Shown: positions 37,701-47,066 of the stretch, one piece after another
Numbering within the stretch: the stretch's first letter is position 1
How the letters are laid out: each line of letters opens with the position of its first letter
NCBI GenBank assembly: GCA_037440405.1
Contig: JBBIUE010000008.1
Location: 23,724 to 87,723, forward strand
DNA from: JANMGV01 sp037440405
Lineage (GTDB): Bacteria > Planctomycetota > Planctomycetia > Pirellulales > Pirellulaceae
Direction of reading: 5' to 3'
Length of the DNA: 64,000 nt
The notes under the pieces: generated by a model
Told to the model about the DNA's origin: nothing
Databases searched by the model: none
What the model saw: only the letters and a program-made list of their open reading frames with translations
Program-made: the position numbers and the translations under genes

Positions 37701-40473
37701 CAGCCTGCGAGGATTCTTCGACTCGCAGATTTCGAACGAAGACACGATGAGTCCCCTTCAACGCGAAGTGGTCCGTTTGGCTCAGATTCTGAAAGCCCGG
37801 TTGATCACGGAACTCGAATACAAGCAGCGCGTCATGGAGCGTGCCGTTATCGAAGAGCGCACTACGGCTGCTGACGATAGCAAAGCACAAGTCGAGCGGG
37901 AACGCTTGGCGCAGGAAGAAGTGCAAAAAGCAAAGCAAGCTCTGGTGGATGCTCGCGCCACCGTCTTTCCGAACATCGCGAAAGCAACTGCAGGCACGGA
38001 TGCGTTGCAAGGACTCAATGAGGAAGCTACTCGAGCGATCGGCGAAGCCGCCTCGCTGCTCAGAAAGCTAGTTTCAGAATTATCACGGACTGCCGTTCCT
38101 TCCGCAGTGGCCTCGATGCCTTCGGACAATCAGACCGACTCGATATCCCAGATCGAATTGGATCTCAAGGCTGCTAGAAACTTGATGGAAGCCTTCAAGG
38201 CGAATCGCGAGGAAAAGTTGAAAGACATGAAAAGAATACCAGGCTCCGCCCAGGATGCGAATCCTCTTAGTCTTTACAGTGAAGTTACGCCGATCGGACT
38301 GCCTTACAAATTATTTGCGCCTGATGAAATGTCGATTCATGCCACGGATGGAGCATCACAGCGGCCGGATGACAAAATCGTCCTTTACGCGACCCCCGAG
38401 GGGCGGGATACAGTCATGCGAACGCTCGACACGATCGCTTTGTCTCTGGAGCGGCTCCGGAAACCTTTGAGCGAGTTCCGCAAAGAAGACAGCGAGTCCA
38501 TCGCCACCATCGATCGGTTCCGGGGAGGCGTCAAACAGGTCTATGAACTTCAAAGACAGTTGCCAGCCGTATCCGATTCGAAGCCCTGGGTCCCTGTGGC
38601 AACGATCTCACAGATTTACGACGCGATCGATGACGCTCTGATCCTACTTCAACGGAACCAGGCATTCGAAACCTATCGCAAGGAACTGCAAGAAGCTCGT
38701 TCGGCGCTACTGCAAGGATTGGCCCGTCTCGACGTGGATGCTGGACGCGAGCGAAATCTGCTGGCTGAAGCCACGCAATTGCTCCGTCTGAATCAGCGTT
38801 TCCAAAGCCTAGCACTCGGGTTTTACCAGTCAGATCAGCCATCCGAAGCCAAATCACGAGCGCTGCAATCGTTCGCTGCCGTCGATGCATCGCTCGACAG
38901 TTTGGTTCAATCGCTGAGTCAACTCGAGGCCAAACAATCGATTGCCTACGATGCGCGGCGTCCCATCGATCACAAGAAGTTCCTTGACATGCTGATCGAT
39001 GATTTGGAAGAGAAGTACATCGAGCTGCTTGAAGGAACACGGGCCCACACTTCGAACATCGATAACTACTTGAAGCGAATCACCACGGCTCTCGACGACG
39101 ACTACAACACGCAGTATTACTATCCGGCCTTCCGCATGGTTCGGCAAGGAAGCCAGGCCCGTCAAGTCGAATTCGGACAGACCGAAACCACCAACGTCCT
39201 TTGCAACAACCGCGAACTCGGCAAAGTTTCTCCGTCCGCAACCATGGAATTCGACCTACCGCGCCGCGACATACTGATCAAGGAAGGAATCGATTCGGCC
39301 CTCGCGATCTACAATGATGTGGGTGCCTTGGTCAACGATCCGAATCTATTGGCACTGGCAAAGATGCAGAGCGGAAGTTCTCCTGCAACTGCTGCGGCAG
39401 GCACGTTGGCGGGCCACGGTGCTGTGCGCAATGTCTTGCCTGGTTTGCGCAGCGATACTGCCGAGATGCTGCTCGCCCAAAATGCCGGTTCGGGTCCTGA
39501 GCTTGAATCGAATGTCGAGAAATTGATTCCGGATCCGGCGATCTACAAATTCGAAACCGGAACCGGCTTTGAAATTCGACCGGTGATTGCTCCGGATGGC
39601 CAAGCCGTCGTGTTCAATTTTCACTACCTTTACACGACCCAGATTCGAGAGCCCGTGCGCGCCGACGAAAAGCACCTAGGTCGCGTGAAGCAACATCTGA
39701 TCGACACGGACGTTCAGCTCTCGAATTTCGAATTGCGCGAGGTTAGCCGTTACGTCGTCGCATTGAAAGCCGCGCGAACCGCCAAAGGCGTGCCGCTTCT
39801 TCAAGACATTCCGGTCATCGGCGGGTTGTGGCGCCCGCTTCCGAGTGCCGAGAAGTCCCTGCAACAGAACATCATCATGGCTCAGGCGACCATCTTTCCC
39901 ACCTTGTTTGATTTGATGGGTTTGCGTTGGGCTCCTGCCGTCGCCGATCTCGATCCCCTTCGTCTCAGCAATCGCGAGTACATTGTCAGGACTCGGCATC
40001 AGTACCTTGAAAATCGCATTTACGATTACAGTAGCGCCCGCGTCGATGACTTCCTGCGCATTCCTGAAGACGTTCGACGGGCCGACCTCTATCGGTCTCA
40101 AGAAACCCTCCCCATCGTTCACCCGAATGGCTATTACGGTCCAGGACTGGACTACAAGAGTGGCACGATGCGCGAAGGGTATGATCCAGGCTCGGCGTAT
40201 CCCCGCTCCGGTTATGCTCCCGGACATTCCTCGGACGGCAGGACCGACATTCATCGGCGCGATTCTTCTGCCCTGCCCTACTCCGACGATGGTAGAAACC
40301 GATTTCAACCTGGCTCGCTGATGATTGAAGAGGTACCCGATGTCCATTTTCCCGTCGGAAACGGTGAGGAGATCCAAGCTCTTCGAATCGATTCGAAGGC
40401 CGGGAAGGCTTCATCGGAAAAACCTGTCAGTTTCGATGACGGCTGGAGTTATTCGACACGAGGCGGACAATGA
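34744..40473 (+). CDS. Giant secretin-like outer-membrane lipoprotein
   Basis: 1,909 residues from GTG 34744. The leader ends in LAGC, a lipobox. Then come a beta-rich N-terminal third, a long coiled coil (residues about 605-740), and a secretin N-domain-like segment IHLRGPLKGINQVRMMIDQ (about 770-790). A short Cys-rich insert (six Cys at about 953-976) follows, then a second coiled coil. Near 1683-1725 there is a secretin C-terminal motif LLQDIPVIGGLWRP followed by QQNIIMAQATIF. The end is Pro/Tyr/Gly-rich. These motifs place it among secretion-channel (secretin) proteins, but it is several times the usual 600-700 residues. It begins a three-gene operon; no ATPase is encoded next to it. Confidence 0.72.
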   Translation: MRWKLSAIVVLGVLAGCLIHASGRLVQTKPTREPERLSNLASTGDFDVPAEIESSPHGVVLASATTFVQSGTPIPFDIIDDSSQPEWHWQLTTIPTKSVWLRGRKCKLLVNDESLADNQIRVSVVSTTKTTNSTNTIQAVAGRLEIPIDRATTNETQFSILVTKNGNGIDVKTQAQASANTISVFMPVLDRGPRSPDAVEYRLGEHYPWKPLTQAKITLQKLSTPPYELGFKVRAHSGTDRLGSILISKIGDEHRVQQSIELAGVSAQQLNEFKQNISLQNDREELQLHWFAVSQNSNAPNHVFNNVPLTIIDQNARESVSAVSFANVIAGTQSIYLSRHPDGHSTIKLNCDIDPAAILACRLFSANTPVSEPQLAAATMEFKNLSLPDGISNVTARFFIGQKEIIPTGTATVVVDVKTGGFVVTNVGPQDFGSTLGKDKIVIAFSRTPHLADPAKKFADAITILHSPSGQFDSQGRFSVETIVSESLDDSDTRKLTLSLPPKPGIYQVRIDGSKLRDAHGNFLEVGGTPKLIHVAELGTGVQLAASTFPVVPGVTRGQAEHIEYPEFLASATTSKGFNPSDKVETRVSRLYFYRDAHRVAQILNRKAQSYNRQEVTVRRQLADKARQEADSRTTIRQEVERSAVAAAQRTRELESQLKDVQRSLQSTLQQLQNASASGQNPQVINQLESAARSFANQASALETQIRSARDSEVAANEKWQQSQRAEDLARVEQFRLETAAAHADPDTFAPGNPKSQDPVARVSISVIGEGLIHLRGPLKGINQVRMMIDQIDAPQGQVRVNVHSTQINGEEAAELEAVANRIQTYIDQARFLTVQSGEMLRKAVVHVAAMRAEEVRGMVAATSQADRDALYLHAFFGRDFIDELRAMDSELLQTGNKLLSLHSMDVTSLSSALMLLALANNSTRLQILDEFERLVRTELPLAEQQYIHNAVAACSVDGCNACRKRICKCHQPPPLCFLAPQSSFTSLRGFFDSQISNEDTMSPLQREVVRLAQILKARLITELEYKQRVMERAVIEERTTAADDSKAQVERERLAQEEVQKAKQALVDARATVFPNIAKATAGTDALQGLNEEATRAIGEAASLLRKLVSELSRTAVPSAVASMPSDNQTDSISQIELDLKAARNLMEAFKANREEKLKDMKRIPGSAQDANPLSLYSEVTPIGLPYKLFAPDEMSIHATDGASQRPDDKIVLYATPEGRDTVMRTLDTIALSLERLRKPLSEFRKEDSESIATIDRFRGGVKQVYELQRQLPAVSDSKPWVPVATISQIYDAIDDALILLQRNQAFETYRKELQEARSALLQGLARLDVDAGRERNLLAEATQLLRLNQRFQSLALGFYQSDQPSEAKSRALQSFAAVDASLDSLVQSLSQLEAKQSIAYDARRPIDHKKFLDMLIDDLEEKYIELLEGTRAHTSNIDNYLKRITTALDDDYNTQYYYPAFRMVRQGSQARQVEFGQTETTNVLCNNRELGKVSPSATMEFDLPRRDILIKEGIDSALAIYNDVGALVNDPNLLALAKMQSGSSPATAAAGTLAGHGAVRNVLPGLRSDTAEMLLAQNAGSGPELESNVEKLIPDPAIYKFETGTGFEIRPVIAPDGQAVVFNFHYLYTTQIREPVRADEKHLGRVKQHLIDTDVQLSNFELREVSRYVVALKAARTAKGVPLLQDIPVIGGLWRPLPSAEKSLQQNIIMAQATIFPTLFDLMGLRWAPAVADLDPLRLSNREYIVRTRHQYLENRIYDYSSARVDDFLRIPEDVRRADLYRSQETLPIVHPNGYYGPGLDYKSGTMREGYDPGSAYPRSGYAPGHSSDGRTDIHRRDSSALPYSDDGRNRFQPGSLMIEEVPDVHFPVGNGEEIQALRIDSKAGKASSEKPVSFDDGWSYSTRGGQ

Positions 40474-41390
40474 ACCAAGAGGAATCGAGACCGGAATCTG
40501 CAACCAGCAGCTTGCCGCCCAATCGCCGCAAAGTCATGCTCTGGCTTGGTGCCGGATTCGCTTGGCTTGCCCAGCACTCGCTGGCGGTCGCAGACGATTT
40601 GATCACGCTGCGCAAAGGGCGGCGACGCATTGCGCCGCTCTGCGCACTTCCCATGCAAGACTATCAGCATCACGCACGCACGCCGTCGGTGATTGTTCGC
40701 AGCCATTTCACTCTCCGTCGCTATTCAGAAGCGGATGTTGAGCAAACCATTACCGCGATACGGAAAAACGGGGAGAACATCGCGAAGCTTCAGCATCGCC
40801 TTGACCAGAACGCTGAGATCACTCCAGAGCAGTACCTTCGATTCAGTGACGAGCTGTTGATGCGGGAGCTCGAAGGCCGTCGTTTAATCGAGGAGTCGAC
40901 AGTTCCCCGATCCAAACTGATTCAGATAGCCTCCGAGGACATTACAATCGCTCACTGCCGCGTCCGTGACATCGCCATGAGGATCGAGCCGAATGGTAAC
41001 TGGCGAGTCAGCCTCAAGGCTGACCAGAACTACCTTCGCGACGACGCGAGTCGGGAACGAAACCTCGACCTTCAACTCAAACGCAACGCATTCAATGTGA
41101 CGATTCGCCTGTTGAGTTCTAGCCGCGCGTCAGGCGAGAACCTAAGCCCTTCCGTCGGCTCCGAGGATCGGACCTATCAAGCAGGTAAGCTGGTCCTCGC
41201 CGTGATCGAGATTCCCGAATTCTGGGTCCAGCGAGAAGCGCCTCGTTCCATCGTCGAGACCGGCAATAACCAAGACATCGCACAAGGCTTTCTCGACATC
41301 GAACAGGCTGAATTCGAGATTTTCATTCGTCTCGACCCGCTGACCGGTAACGGGAAAGGCGTCGTACAACCCTGGCAACAGGAGCCTTAA
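40470..41390 (+). CDS. Hypothetical exported protein, secretin-like operon
   Basis: 306 residues. The start ATG overlaps the stop of the secretin-like gene (ATGA), so they are translationally coupled. The N-terminus has RRKVMLWLGAGFAWLAQ, a possible signal peptide of twin-arginine-like form. The core is alpha/beta with a coiled section (ENIAKLQHRLDQNAEI) and a C-terminal beta region. The family is unrecognised. By analogy with secretion operons it might be a periplasmic pilot or adaptor, which is inference. Confidence 0.7.
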   Translation: MNQEESRPESATSSLPPNRRKVMLWLGAGFAWLAQHSLAVADDLITLRKGRRRIAPLCALPMQDYQHHARTPSVIVRSHFTLRRYSEADVEQTITAIRKNGENIAKLQHRLDQNAEITPEQYLRFSDELLMRELEGRRLIEESTVPRSKLIQIASEDITIAHCRVRDIAMRIEPNGNWRVSLKADQNYLRDDASRERNLDLQLKRNAFNVTIRLLSSSRASGENLSPSVGSEDRTYQAGKLVLAVIEIPEFWVQREAPRSIVETGNNQDIAQGFLDIEQAEFEIFIRLDPLTGNGKGVVQPWQQEP

Positions 41391-41392
41391 AG

Positions 41393-42340
41393 ATGAGCTT
41401 GCTCAGAATCCTATCTCGAAAGGTTCATCTGGCTGCTGCCGATGGTGCTCCGCACCTCCGACCTTGGAAGTCGGCCCGCAGGCTTGCATGTTTGTCCGCT
41501 AATGGACAGACTATGGCTACGGTTTGGTGCATCCTGTCCCTTGCTTGCGCAAATTATGGCTTCTTCGCGAGCAGTTCATCAGCGTTGGCGCAACATCCTG
41601 ACGGCCTTGCCCCTTCGCGCTGCGATCGGCTGACCAGCCGCGTATCGCCCGTCATGGAAATCGAAGTGATTGACCCAAACCGAGACGCTCGGGGCAATCC
41701 CGCTATCGAAATCACGACCGATCCACTTGGGCGGGCTCACGTCGAGATCCCACCTTCGTTGATCGTTCATCGATACTATTACAACGGCGATCGCAGCTTT
41801 CGAGGGCCCGACTTGCCGGGTGGTCCTTCCATCATCGTTGCTCAGCATCCGAACGATGGTCAGCTGGTTTATTTGCCGGTTCAAATGCTTCCCGGTTCAC
41901 CTGTCGTCCACTACTCCGCGAGATCGATTGAATACGATTTTGGAGACCGAGCCGTGATCGTTGCCTTTCCCAAAATCGGTCAGCCGACGGTTAGCTATCG
42001 GAACGGTCGCTCAGTGAAGGAAAAAGTCGCTCACCTCTTAGGAATTGAAAAGGTCAAGTCCACATTCAGCGACGCCAAATCTTCGATGGAATCACTCAAA
42101 GAAACGACTGTTTGCCAAGGCCGTGCTACCGGAGCTTTCCTGAAAGAAGCTGCCCGTCCGATCACTCTTCCTGCTCAGCGCTTGGCTCAACTGCTGCCTG
42201 GTTTCACACCCCTCACGGACCCCTCGCTGAAGGCTCAGGTGATTGAACAGCAAGCTCTTGCCGCGAAACAGCAAGAGATCGAACGCGCCGCTGCCGCCGC
42301 CCGAATTCGCGAACTCGACATCCCTTCGGGAATACGGTAG
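41393..42340 (+). CDS. Hypothetical exported protein, last gene of secretin-like operon
   Basis: 315 residues, starting 2 bp after the previous stop. A hydrophobic stretch (ATVWCILSLACANYGFFASS) lies late, at about residues 43-62, so the true signal anchor may be non-cleaved, or the start may be further in. The middle is beta-rich (ITTDPLGRAHVEIPPSLIVHRYYYN), and the C-terminal helix is Ala/Glu/Gln-rich (QQALAAKQQEIERAAAAARI). Function unknown. Confidence 0.65.
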   Translation: MSLLRILSRKVHLAAADGAPHLRPWKSARRLACLSANGQTMATVWCILSLACANYGFFASSSSALAQHPDGLAPSRCDRLTSRVSPVMEIEVIDPNRDARGNPAIEITTDPLGRAHVEIPPSLIVHRYYYNGDRSFRGPDLPGGPSIIVAQHPNDGQLVYLPVQMLPGSPVVHYSARSIEYDFGDRAVIVAFPKIGQPTVSYRNGRSVKEKVAHLLGIEKVKSTFSDAKSSMESLKETTVCQGRATGAFLKEAARPITLPAQRLAQLLPGFTPLTDPSLKAQVIEQQALAAKQQEIERAAAAARIRELDIPSGIR

Positions 42341-42621
42341 GAATCGTTGCGACAGTCCAGCAGCAGTACAGCTGTCATCCCTGAATTGCTGGGGCCAGAG
42401 CAAGTTACGTAATGGTTCTCCAAGCGGAATTGCTACGAATCCCTTCGCCAAAGATGCATCGATCCGCGCAGCGAGTTGGAATGGTTACAATTCTGCAAGC
42501 TCTGTGTTTCAGCGAGAGAAACGTTCGCCTTGTGGCGAAACGACAAGTCGCTCCGCTGTCGAATCTTCCTATCGAAGTGTCGGCTTCCTGTTGCCATCTG
42601 CTTCCTCCAAACATTTCAACC

Positions 42622-42984
42622 ATGCATCGCATTCGATTAGTTGGCAAGTGGGACTGGAATCGAGAGGATCAGAAGATTCTTCTCCGACGTCGGTTTCATC
42701 GGCCAACGGGTCTATTGGCTTCCGATGAAGTTGCGTTGATAATGCGACCTCGGAGCGAACAATCCTGCGTCTCAGCCTCGCTGAATGGTCAGCCATTGCG
42801 GATGGAAGTGCAAGCGGGACTCTGGCGCGCTGTGATTACGGATATACTTGAAGACTTCAATGACTGGTCCATTCAGTTTTCATCCGATTCTTCAGAAGAA
42901 GCTAGCGAGCCATGTGCAATCGGGCCCCGGCATCCGTTCATCCTCGAAGCCTATTTGGAAATCTCAAGCCGCTCGGTGGAGTAA
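42622..42984 (+). CDS. Small hypothetical beta-domain protein
   Basis: 120 residues from ATG 42622 (MHRIRLVGKWDW). It reads RRRFHRPTGL, then SVSASLNGQPL-like beta strands, resembling the small galactose-binding-like proteins seen in planctomycete genomes. The frame opens further upstream (42412), but that part does not look protein-like. The last 73 bp overlap the start of the DUF1080 gene in another frame. Small size keeps this tentative. Confidence 0.55.
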   Translation: MHRIRLVGKWDWNREDQKILLRRRFHRPTGLLASDEVALIMRPRSEQSCVSASLNGQPLRMEVQAGLWRAVITDILEDFNDWSIQFSSDSSEEASEPCAIGPRHPFILEAYLEISSRSVE

Positions 42985-44264
42985 TCTTCATCCTGTTGCT
43001 GCTTGCGATTGGTTGCTCTCGTCCATCACCGGAAATAGCAAACACCCCAAAGCGGGTCGACGGCCCCGCAGAAAAATCAGAAGTCAACCAAGTTGAAGCG
43101 GCATCGAAGGGAACGGCCGTAAGTTATGACGTCGAACAGCTCATGGCGATGCGGTTGGACGACAAGATGTTAGATGAAGGCTGGATTCGACTGTTCGACG
43201 GTCAATCGTTGTTCGGGTGGATCGATGCTGGAAATGCGAATTGGCGAATCGAAGAAGGTTGCATCGTGGCGGATGCGGGTGAAACCGGACTCCTGTGCAC
43301 AACGAGTCGATTCGGAGATTTCGAGATTAAGCTCGAGTTTCGTTCGGAAGTGAATACCAATAGCGGTGTTTTTTTGAGGACTCCGATGAAACCAACCGCT
43401 CCGGACAAGGACTGTTTCGAGCTAAATATCGCTCCCCCAGACAATCCTTTTCCGACGGGGAGTTTAGTTGCGAGAAGTCGCGTCGAACCAGCCAAGCTTC
43501 CCGATTTCGATCCGGAGCACTGGCATGAGTTTCATGCTCTCCTCGATGGTTCAAAAGTTCAAATCTGGGTCGACGGGTTACAGGTCGTCGATTATCGAGA
43601 CCCCACGGATTTGAAAGTCGGCCACATCGGACTTCAGTTTCGTGAAGGAGGAATTGCGTTTCGCAATATCCTGTTGCGACCGGTCCAGTATCGGACGCTT
43701 ATTCCATCAAACAGCATGGAAGGATGGACTGCGACTGCTGCGGAAGTTGACATCGACGAAAGTGGAGCTTGGTCGATCCAAGGCGGACCAGGGCAAGTGG
43801 AACTTCGCGAGGCATTCGGCGATTTCTTGTTGCAGCTTCAGTGCCTCACCGAGCGGCCGAACGTCAATTCCGGTTTGTTCTTCCGCAGCATTCCAGGGGA
43901 CACCATGAACGGCTACGAAATGCAGATCCATCATGGCTTTAAGGAGAATCGATCGCAGCCGAGCGATGGTGGCTTGGGGGCCATTTTTCGACGACAAGCT
44001 GCTCGGGCCGTGCTCAGCGATGACCAATCTTGGGCCAGCGCTACGCTGATTGCTGACGGGAACCACTTTGCAACCTGGGTGCAAGGCATTCAAGTTGTCG
44101 ACTGGACGGATACTCGTGAGTTCCACGAAAACCCTCGATTGGGCCGACGGGATCAGCCCGGCACGATCATGATTCAAGCACACGATCCTTCTTGCAAAAT
44201 TCGATTTCGGAAACTCACCATCGCACAATTGCCGGAGCAACCTCGCCCCCTCGAGACGCCTTGA
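42912..44264 (+). CDS. DUF1080 (3-keto-disaccharide hydrolase-like) lipoprotein, two domains
   Basis: 450 residues. The N-terminus has a hydrophobic stretch ending LLAIGC, a lipobox. Two tandem DUF1080 concanavalin-like beta-sandwich domains follow. The first has WIRLFDGQSLFGW, SGVFLRTP and GHIGLQFREGGIAFRNI. The second has GWTA, SGLFFRSIPGDTMNGYE and MIQAHD. The family, common in planctomycetes, includes sugar-binding or 3-keto-glycoside hydrolases. The start overlaps the 120-residue ORF; no later in-frame start preserves the signal. Confidence 0.88.
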   Translation: MCNRAPASVHPRSLFGNLKPLGGVIFILLLLAIGCSRPSPEIANTPKRVDGPAEKSEVNQVEAASKGTAVSYDVEQLMAMRLDDKMLDEGWIRLFDGQSLFGWIDAGNANWRIEEGCIVADAGETGLLCTTSRFGDFEIKLEFRSEVNTNSGVFLRTPMKPTAPDKDCFELNIAPPDNPFPTGSLVARSRVEPAKLPDFDPEHWHEFHALLDGSKVQIWVDGLQVVDYRDPTDLKVGHIGLQFREGGIAFRNILLRPVQYRTLIPSNSMEGWTATAAEVDIDESGAWSIQGGPGQVELREAFGDFLLQLQCLTERPNVNSGLFFRSIPGDTMNGYEMQIHHGFKENRSQPSDGGLGAIFRRQAARAVLSDDQSWASATLIADGNHFATWVQGIQVVDWTDTREFHENPRLGRRDQPGTIMIQAHDPSCKIRFRKLTIAQLPEQPRPLETP

Positions 44265-44388
44265 CCTTGCAATGATCTCGATCCTTATCGACTTCTCCCT
44301 TCAAGCCGCAGAGGCAGAGCCAAGGGAGATGCAACCGGAAAGTTACACACTTCGGTTCTAGGCGACGGGTGGAACGCAGGCGGTGCGT

Positions 44389-45741
44389 TCAGGATCGTTG
44401 GAAGCGGCTACCACCGAGACGAAAGACCAGAGCTAGCGGTAGCAAGCAGAGTCCCATCATCCAAAAGATCGAGCTGACAGGCCAAGCCAGCAAACGAGCG
44501 ATCCATTCGAAAAGCTGGTAGATGGGACCAGCCAACAGAATGCCAATGAAGTTCGCTTGGTTCATCGTCGCGATCATGCGTCCCTTCAATTGTCTTGGAG
44601 GACGATCCTGAAGAAAGACTTGCACCGGAATGGAAAAGATGGCGGCGGATGCTCCCACCATCAATAAGAAGATGATGCTGCCGCTGAAGCCGAGTAGGTG
44701 CTGCCCCCCCGCCCTCCAAATTCCAAGAACCGTTACGGCAATAATGATCCCCCACAAACCAAGGGAGGATTGCATTCTTGGAGTTACCCCTCGAAGACCG
44801 ACGGCGACGAGGATCGAGCCGATGATGATCCCGATTCCAATCGAACCGACCAACACGCTTGTCTTGAATTCCGTCAGTTCCAACTGATCCAATCCCAGGC
44901 GGTTGACGGTCGACATCGCCACTGCGGAAACCATCCAGAAGACACAGGACACCAGAAGCGCCGAAAACAACGGCAAGTCGTTCCATAGCATCCACCGAAC
45001 TTCGACCGACACTCCCCAATCGTCGCTAGAAAACTTGGAACCGGGCTGAGCTCGCGAGGTCTTTCGAATGAACAAGGAGGCGATCGTTCCCGCGACAGCG
45101 ATGCCGATGCAAATCAATGAGATCACCCATATGTTGCTCGCCGAGACGGTCCCATCGGCTTGGCGTTCGATGAATGCCTCGCCCAACATCCCCGCCAGAA
45201 CCACTCCAAAGATGACTGCCAGGAACGTGGTCATCAGGATTAAACCATTAACCAAAGGCAAATCCTTGGAAGGAAACAATTCTGGAAGAATGCCGTATTT
45301 GCCAGGACCAAAAAAAGCACTTTGCGTTGCCATCAAGAACAGTACCAACCACGTGCCATAGCTTCCCAACCAGCCATAAGCCAAGAACGCCACAAGGGCT
45401 AGCAGCATGACTCCGATTTCTGCGATCTTGCAAAGGACGATGATCCGCTGCTTGCTGTATCGGTCGGAGAGATAACCAGCAACGCCACTAAGTAGTACGA
45501 ACGGCAACGCGAAGACCATCTGTGCCCATCCCTGGACATCGCCGACTTCCTTCTTGCCTCCAGCCGCAGCGACCGCAGGAATAATTGTCACGGCCATCAG
45601 CAAGACAATCTGCTTGTAAAGATTGTCGTTGAAAGCGCCGAGAAACTGAGTCACGGTCAAGCCAGCAAACGACCTTCGATCGAACGCCTTGGATTCCTCT
45701 TCCGAACGCGGCGGAGTTGACTCGATCGTCGCGTCGTTCAT
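44389..45741 (-). CDS. Major facilitator superfamily permease, LplT-like
   Basis: 450 residues with ten to twelve hydrophobic segments. The early TQFLGAFNDNLYKQ and the SGVAGYLSDRYSKQR loop resemble the LplT/lysophospholipid-transporter branch, which flips lysophospholipids for re-acylation. It lacks an acyltransferase domain. The ATG overlaps the thiC stop (ATGA), so it is translated after thiC; the functional link is unclear. Other MFS substrates are possible. Confidence 0.82.
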   Translation of the reverse strand: MNDATIESTPPRSEEESKAFDRRSFAGLTVTQFLGAFNDNLYKQIVLLMAVTIIPAVAAAGGKKEVGDVQGWAQMVFALPFVLLSGVAGYLSDRYSKQRIIVLCKIAEIGVMLLALVAFLAYGWLGSYGTWLVLFLMATQSAFFGPGKYGILPELFPSKDLPLVNGLILMTTFLAVIFGVVLAGMLGEAFIERQADGTVSASNIWVISLICIGIAVAGTIASLFIRKTSRAQPGSKFSSDDWGVSVEVRWMLWNDLPLFSALLVSCVFWMVSAVAMSTVNRLGLDQLELTEFKTSVLVGSIGIGIIIGSILVAVGLRGVTPRMQSSLGLWGIIIAVTVLGIWRAGGQHLLGFSGSIIFLLMVGASAAIFSIPVQVFLQDRPPRQLKGRMIATMNQANFIGILLAGPIYQLFEWIARLLAWPVSSIFWMMGLCLLPLALVFRLGGSRFQRS

Positions 45742-47066
45742 GGCTGAGTTACTTCAACCAACGCATTCTTTTGTGCCATCTTTCGGATATCTTCGGTGAT
45801 TCGCATCGAGCAATACTTCGGCCCGCACATGCTGCAGAAGTGCGCGCTCTTGAACGTATCCTGAGGCAACGTTTCGTCGTGATAGGCTTGAGCCGTTTCA
45901 GGGTCAAGGGACAACCGGAATTGTTCCTTCCAGTCAAAAGCAAATCGCGCTCGAGATAACGCGTCATCGCGATCTCGAGCCCCCGGTCGATGTCTGGCCA
46001 CGTCCGCCGCATGGGCAGCGATCTTGTAGGCGATGACGCCTTGTTTCACGTCCTCGCGATTGGGAAGGCCAAGGTGTTCTTTCGGCGTGACATAGCACAG
46101 CATGGCGGCGCCGGACCAGCCCGCTAGAGCTGCTCCAATCGCGCTGGTGATATGGTCGTAACCCGGTGCAATATCCGTCACTAGCGGACCCAGCACGTAA
46201 AAAGGCGCTCCTCGACAAATCTCGATTTGCTTCTGCACATTCATCGCGATCTGATCCATCGGAACGTGCCCAGGACCTTCCACCATGACTTGGGTGCCGT
46301 TCTTTTGCCCACGTTGGACCAGCTCACCGAGCACTTCCAGTTCCGCAAATTGGGCCGCATCGCTCGCATCGGCTAAACAGCCTGGGCGCAAGCCGTCCCC
46401 TAAACTCCAAGTCACATCATATTGACGCATGATGTCGCAGAGGTCATCAAAATGCGTGTACAGTGGGTTCTGCTGTTGGTGAGCCATCATCCATTTGGCA
46501 ATCAGCGAACCACCGCGACTGACAATGCCCGTTACGCGATTGACGGTGTGATGGAGATGCTCCAGCAAGACGCCGCAATGGATGGTCATGTAATCAACCC
46601 CTTGTTTCGCCTGGTGCTCGACCATGTCCAAGAAATGCTGGGGCTTCATGTCTTCGATATTGCCCCCAAGCTCTTCGAGCATCTGATAGATCGGCACCGT
46701 TCCGATGGGAACCGGTGAGTTCTCGATGATGGCTCGGCGAATGTTGTCGATATCCTTTCCGGTCGACAAATCCATCACCGTGTCCGCTCCGTAATGAACC
46801 GCCGTATGGAGTTTTTCAAGCTCTTCTTCTATGTTGCTGGTCACGGCTGAGTTGCCGATATTAGCGTTGATCTTGCAACGAGCGGCGATCCCGATCGCCA
46901 TCGGTTCCAGTCGGCCGGCGGCATGGACATGATTGGCGGGGATCACCATTCGACCCTCTGAGACCTCTTCGCGAATCGTTTCCACTGATAGGCCCTCTCG
47001 TTGGGCAACATACTCCATTTCTTTGGTGAGTTCGCCAGCTCGTGCCGCCAATAGTTGTGTAGTCAT
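45738..47066 (-). CDS. thiC: Phosphomethylpyrimidine synthase (thiamine)
   Basis: A radical-SAM enzyme converting aminoimidazole ribotide into hydroxymethylpyrimidine phosphate for thiamine. 442 residues, the short bacterial form. The C-terminal iron-sulfur site CSMCGPKYCSM (CxxCxxxxC) is intact, and the core motifs TVMDLSTGKDID, MTIHCGVL, and GPGHVPMDQ are present. No TPP riboswitch was found upstream, which is notable since many thiC genes have one. The MFS gene follows with a 4-bp overlap. Confidence 0.95.
   Translation of the reverse strand: MTTQLLAARAGELTKEMEYVAQREGLSVETIREEVSEGRMVIPANHVHAAGRLEPMAIGIAARCKINANIGNSAVTSNIEEELEKLHTAVHYGADTVMDLSTGKDIDNIRRAIIENSPVPIGTVPIYQMLEELGGNIEDMKPQHFLDMVEHQAKQGVDYMTIHCGVLLEHLHHTVNRVTGIVSRGGSLIAKWMMAHQQQNPLYTHFDDLCDIMRQYDVTWSLGDGLRPGCLADASDAAQFAELEVLGELVQRGQKNGTQVMVEGPGHVPMDQIAMNVQKQIEICRGAPFYVLGPLVTDIAPGYDHITSAIGAALAGWSGAAMLCYVTPKEHLGLPNREDVKQGVIAYKIAAHAADVARHRPGARDRDDALSRARFAFDWKEQFRLSLDPETAQAYHDETLPQDTFKSAHFCSMCGPKYCSMRITEDIRKMAQKNALVEVTQP

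Noticed and set aside
42412..42621. Longer start for the 120-residue gene
   Set aside because: The added 70 residues have no conserved pattern and the family-like motif begins at 42622.
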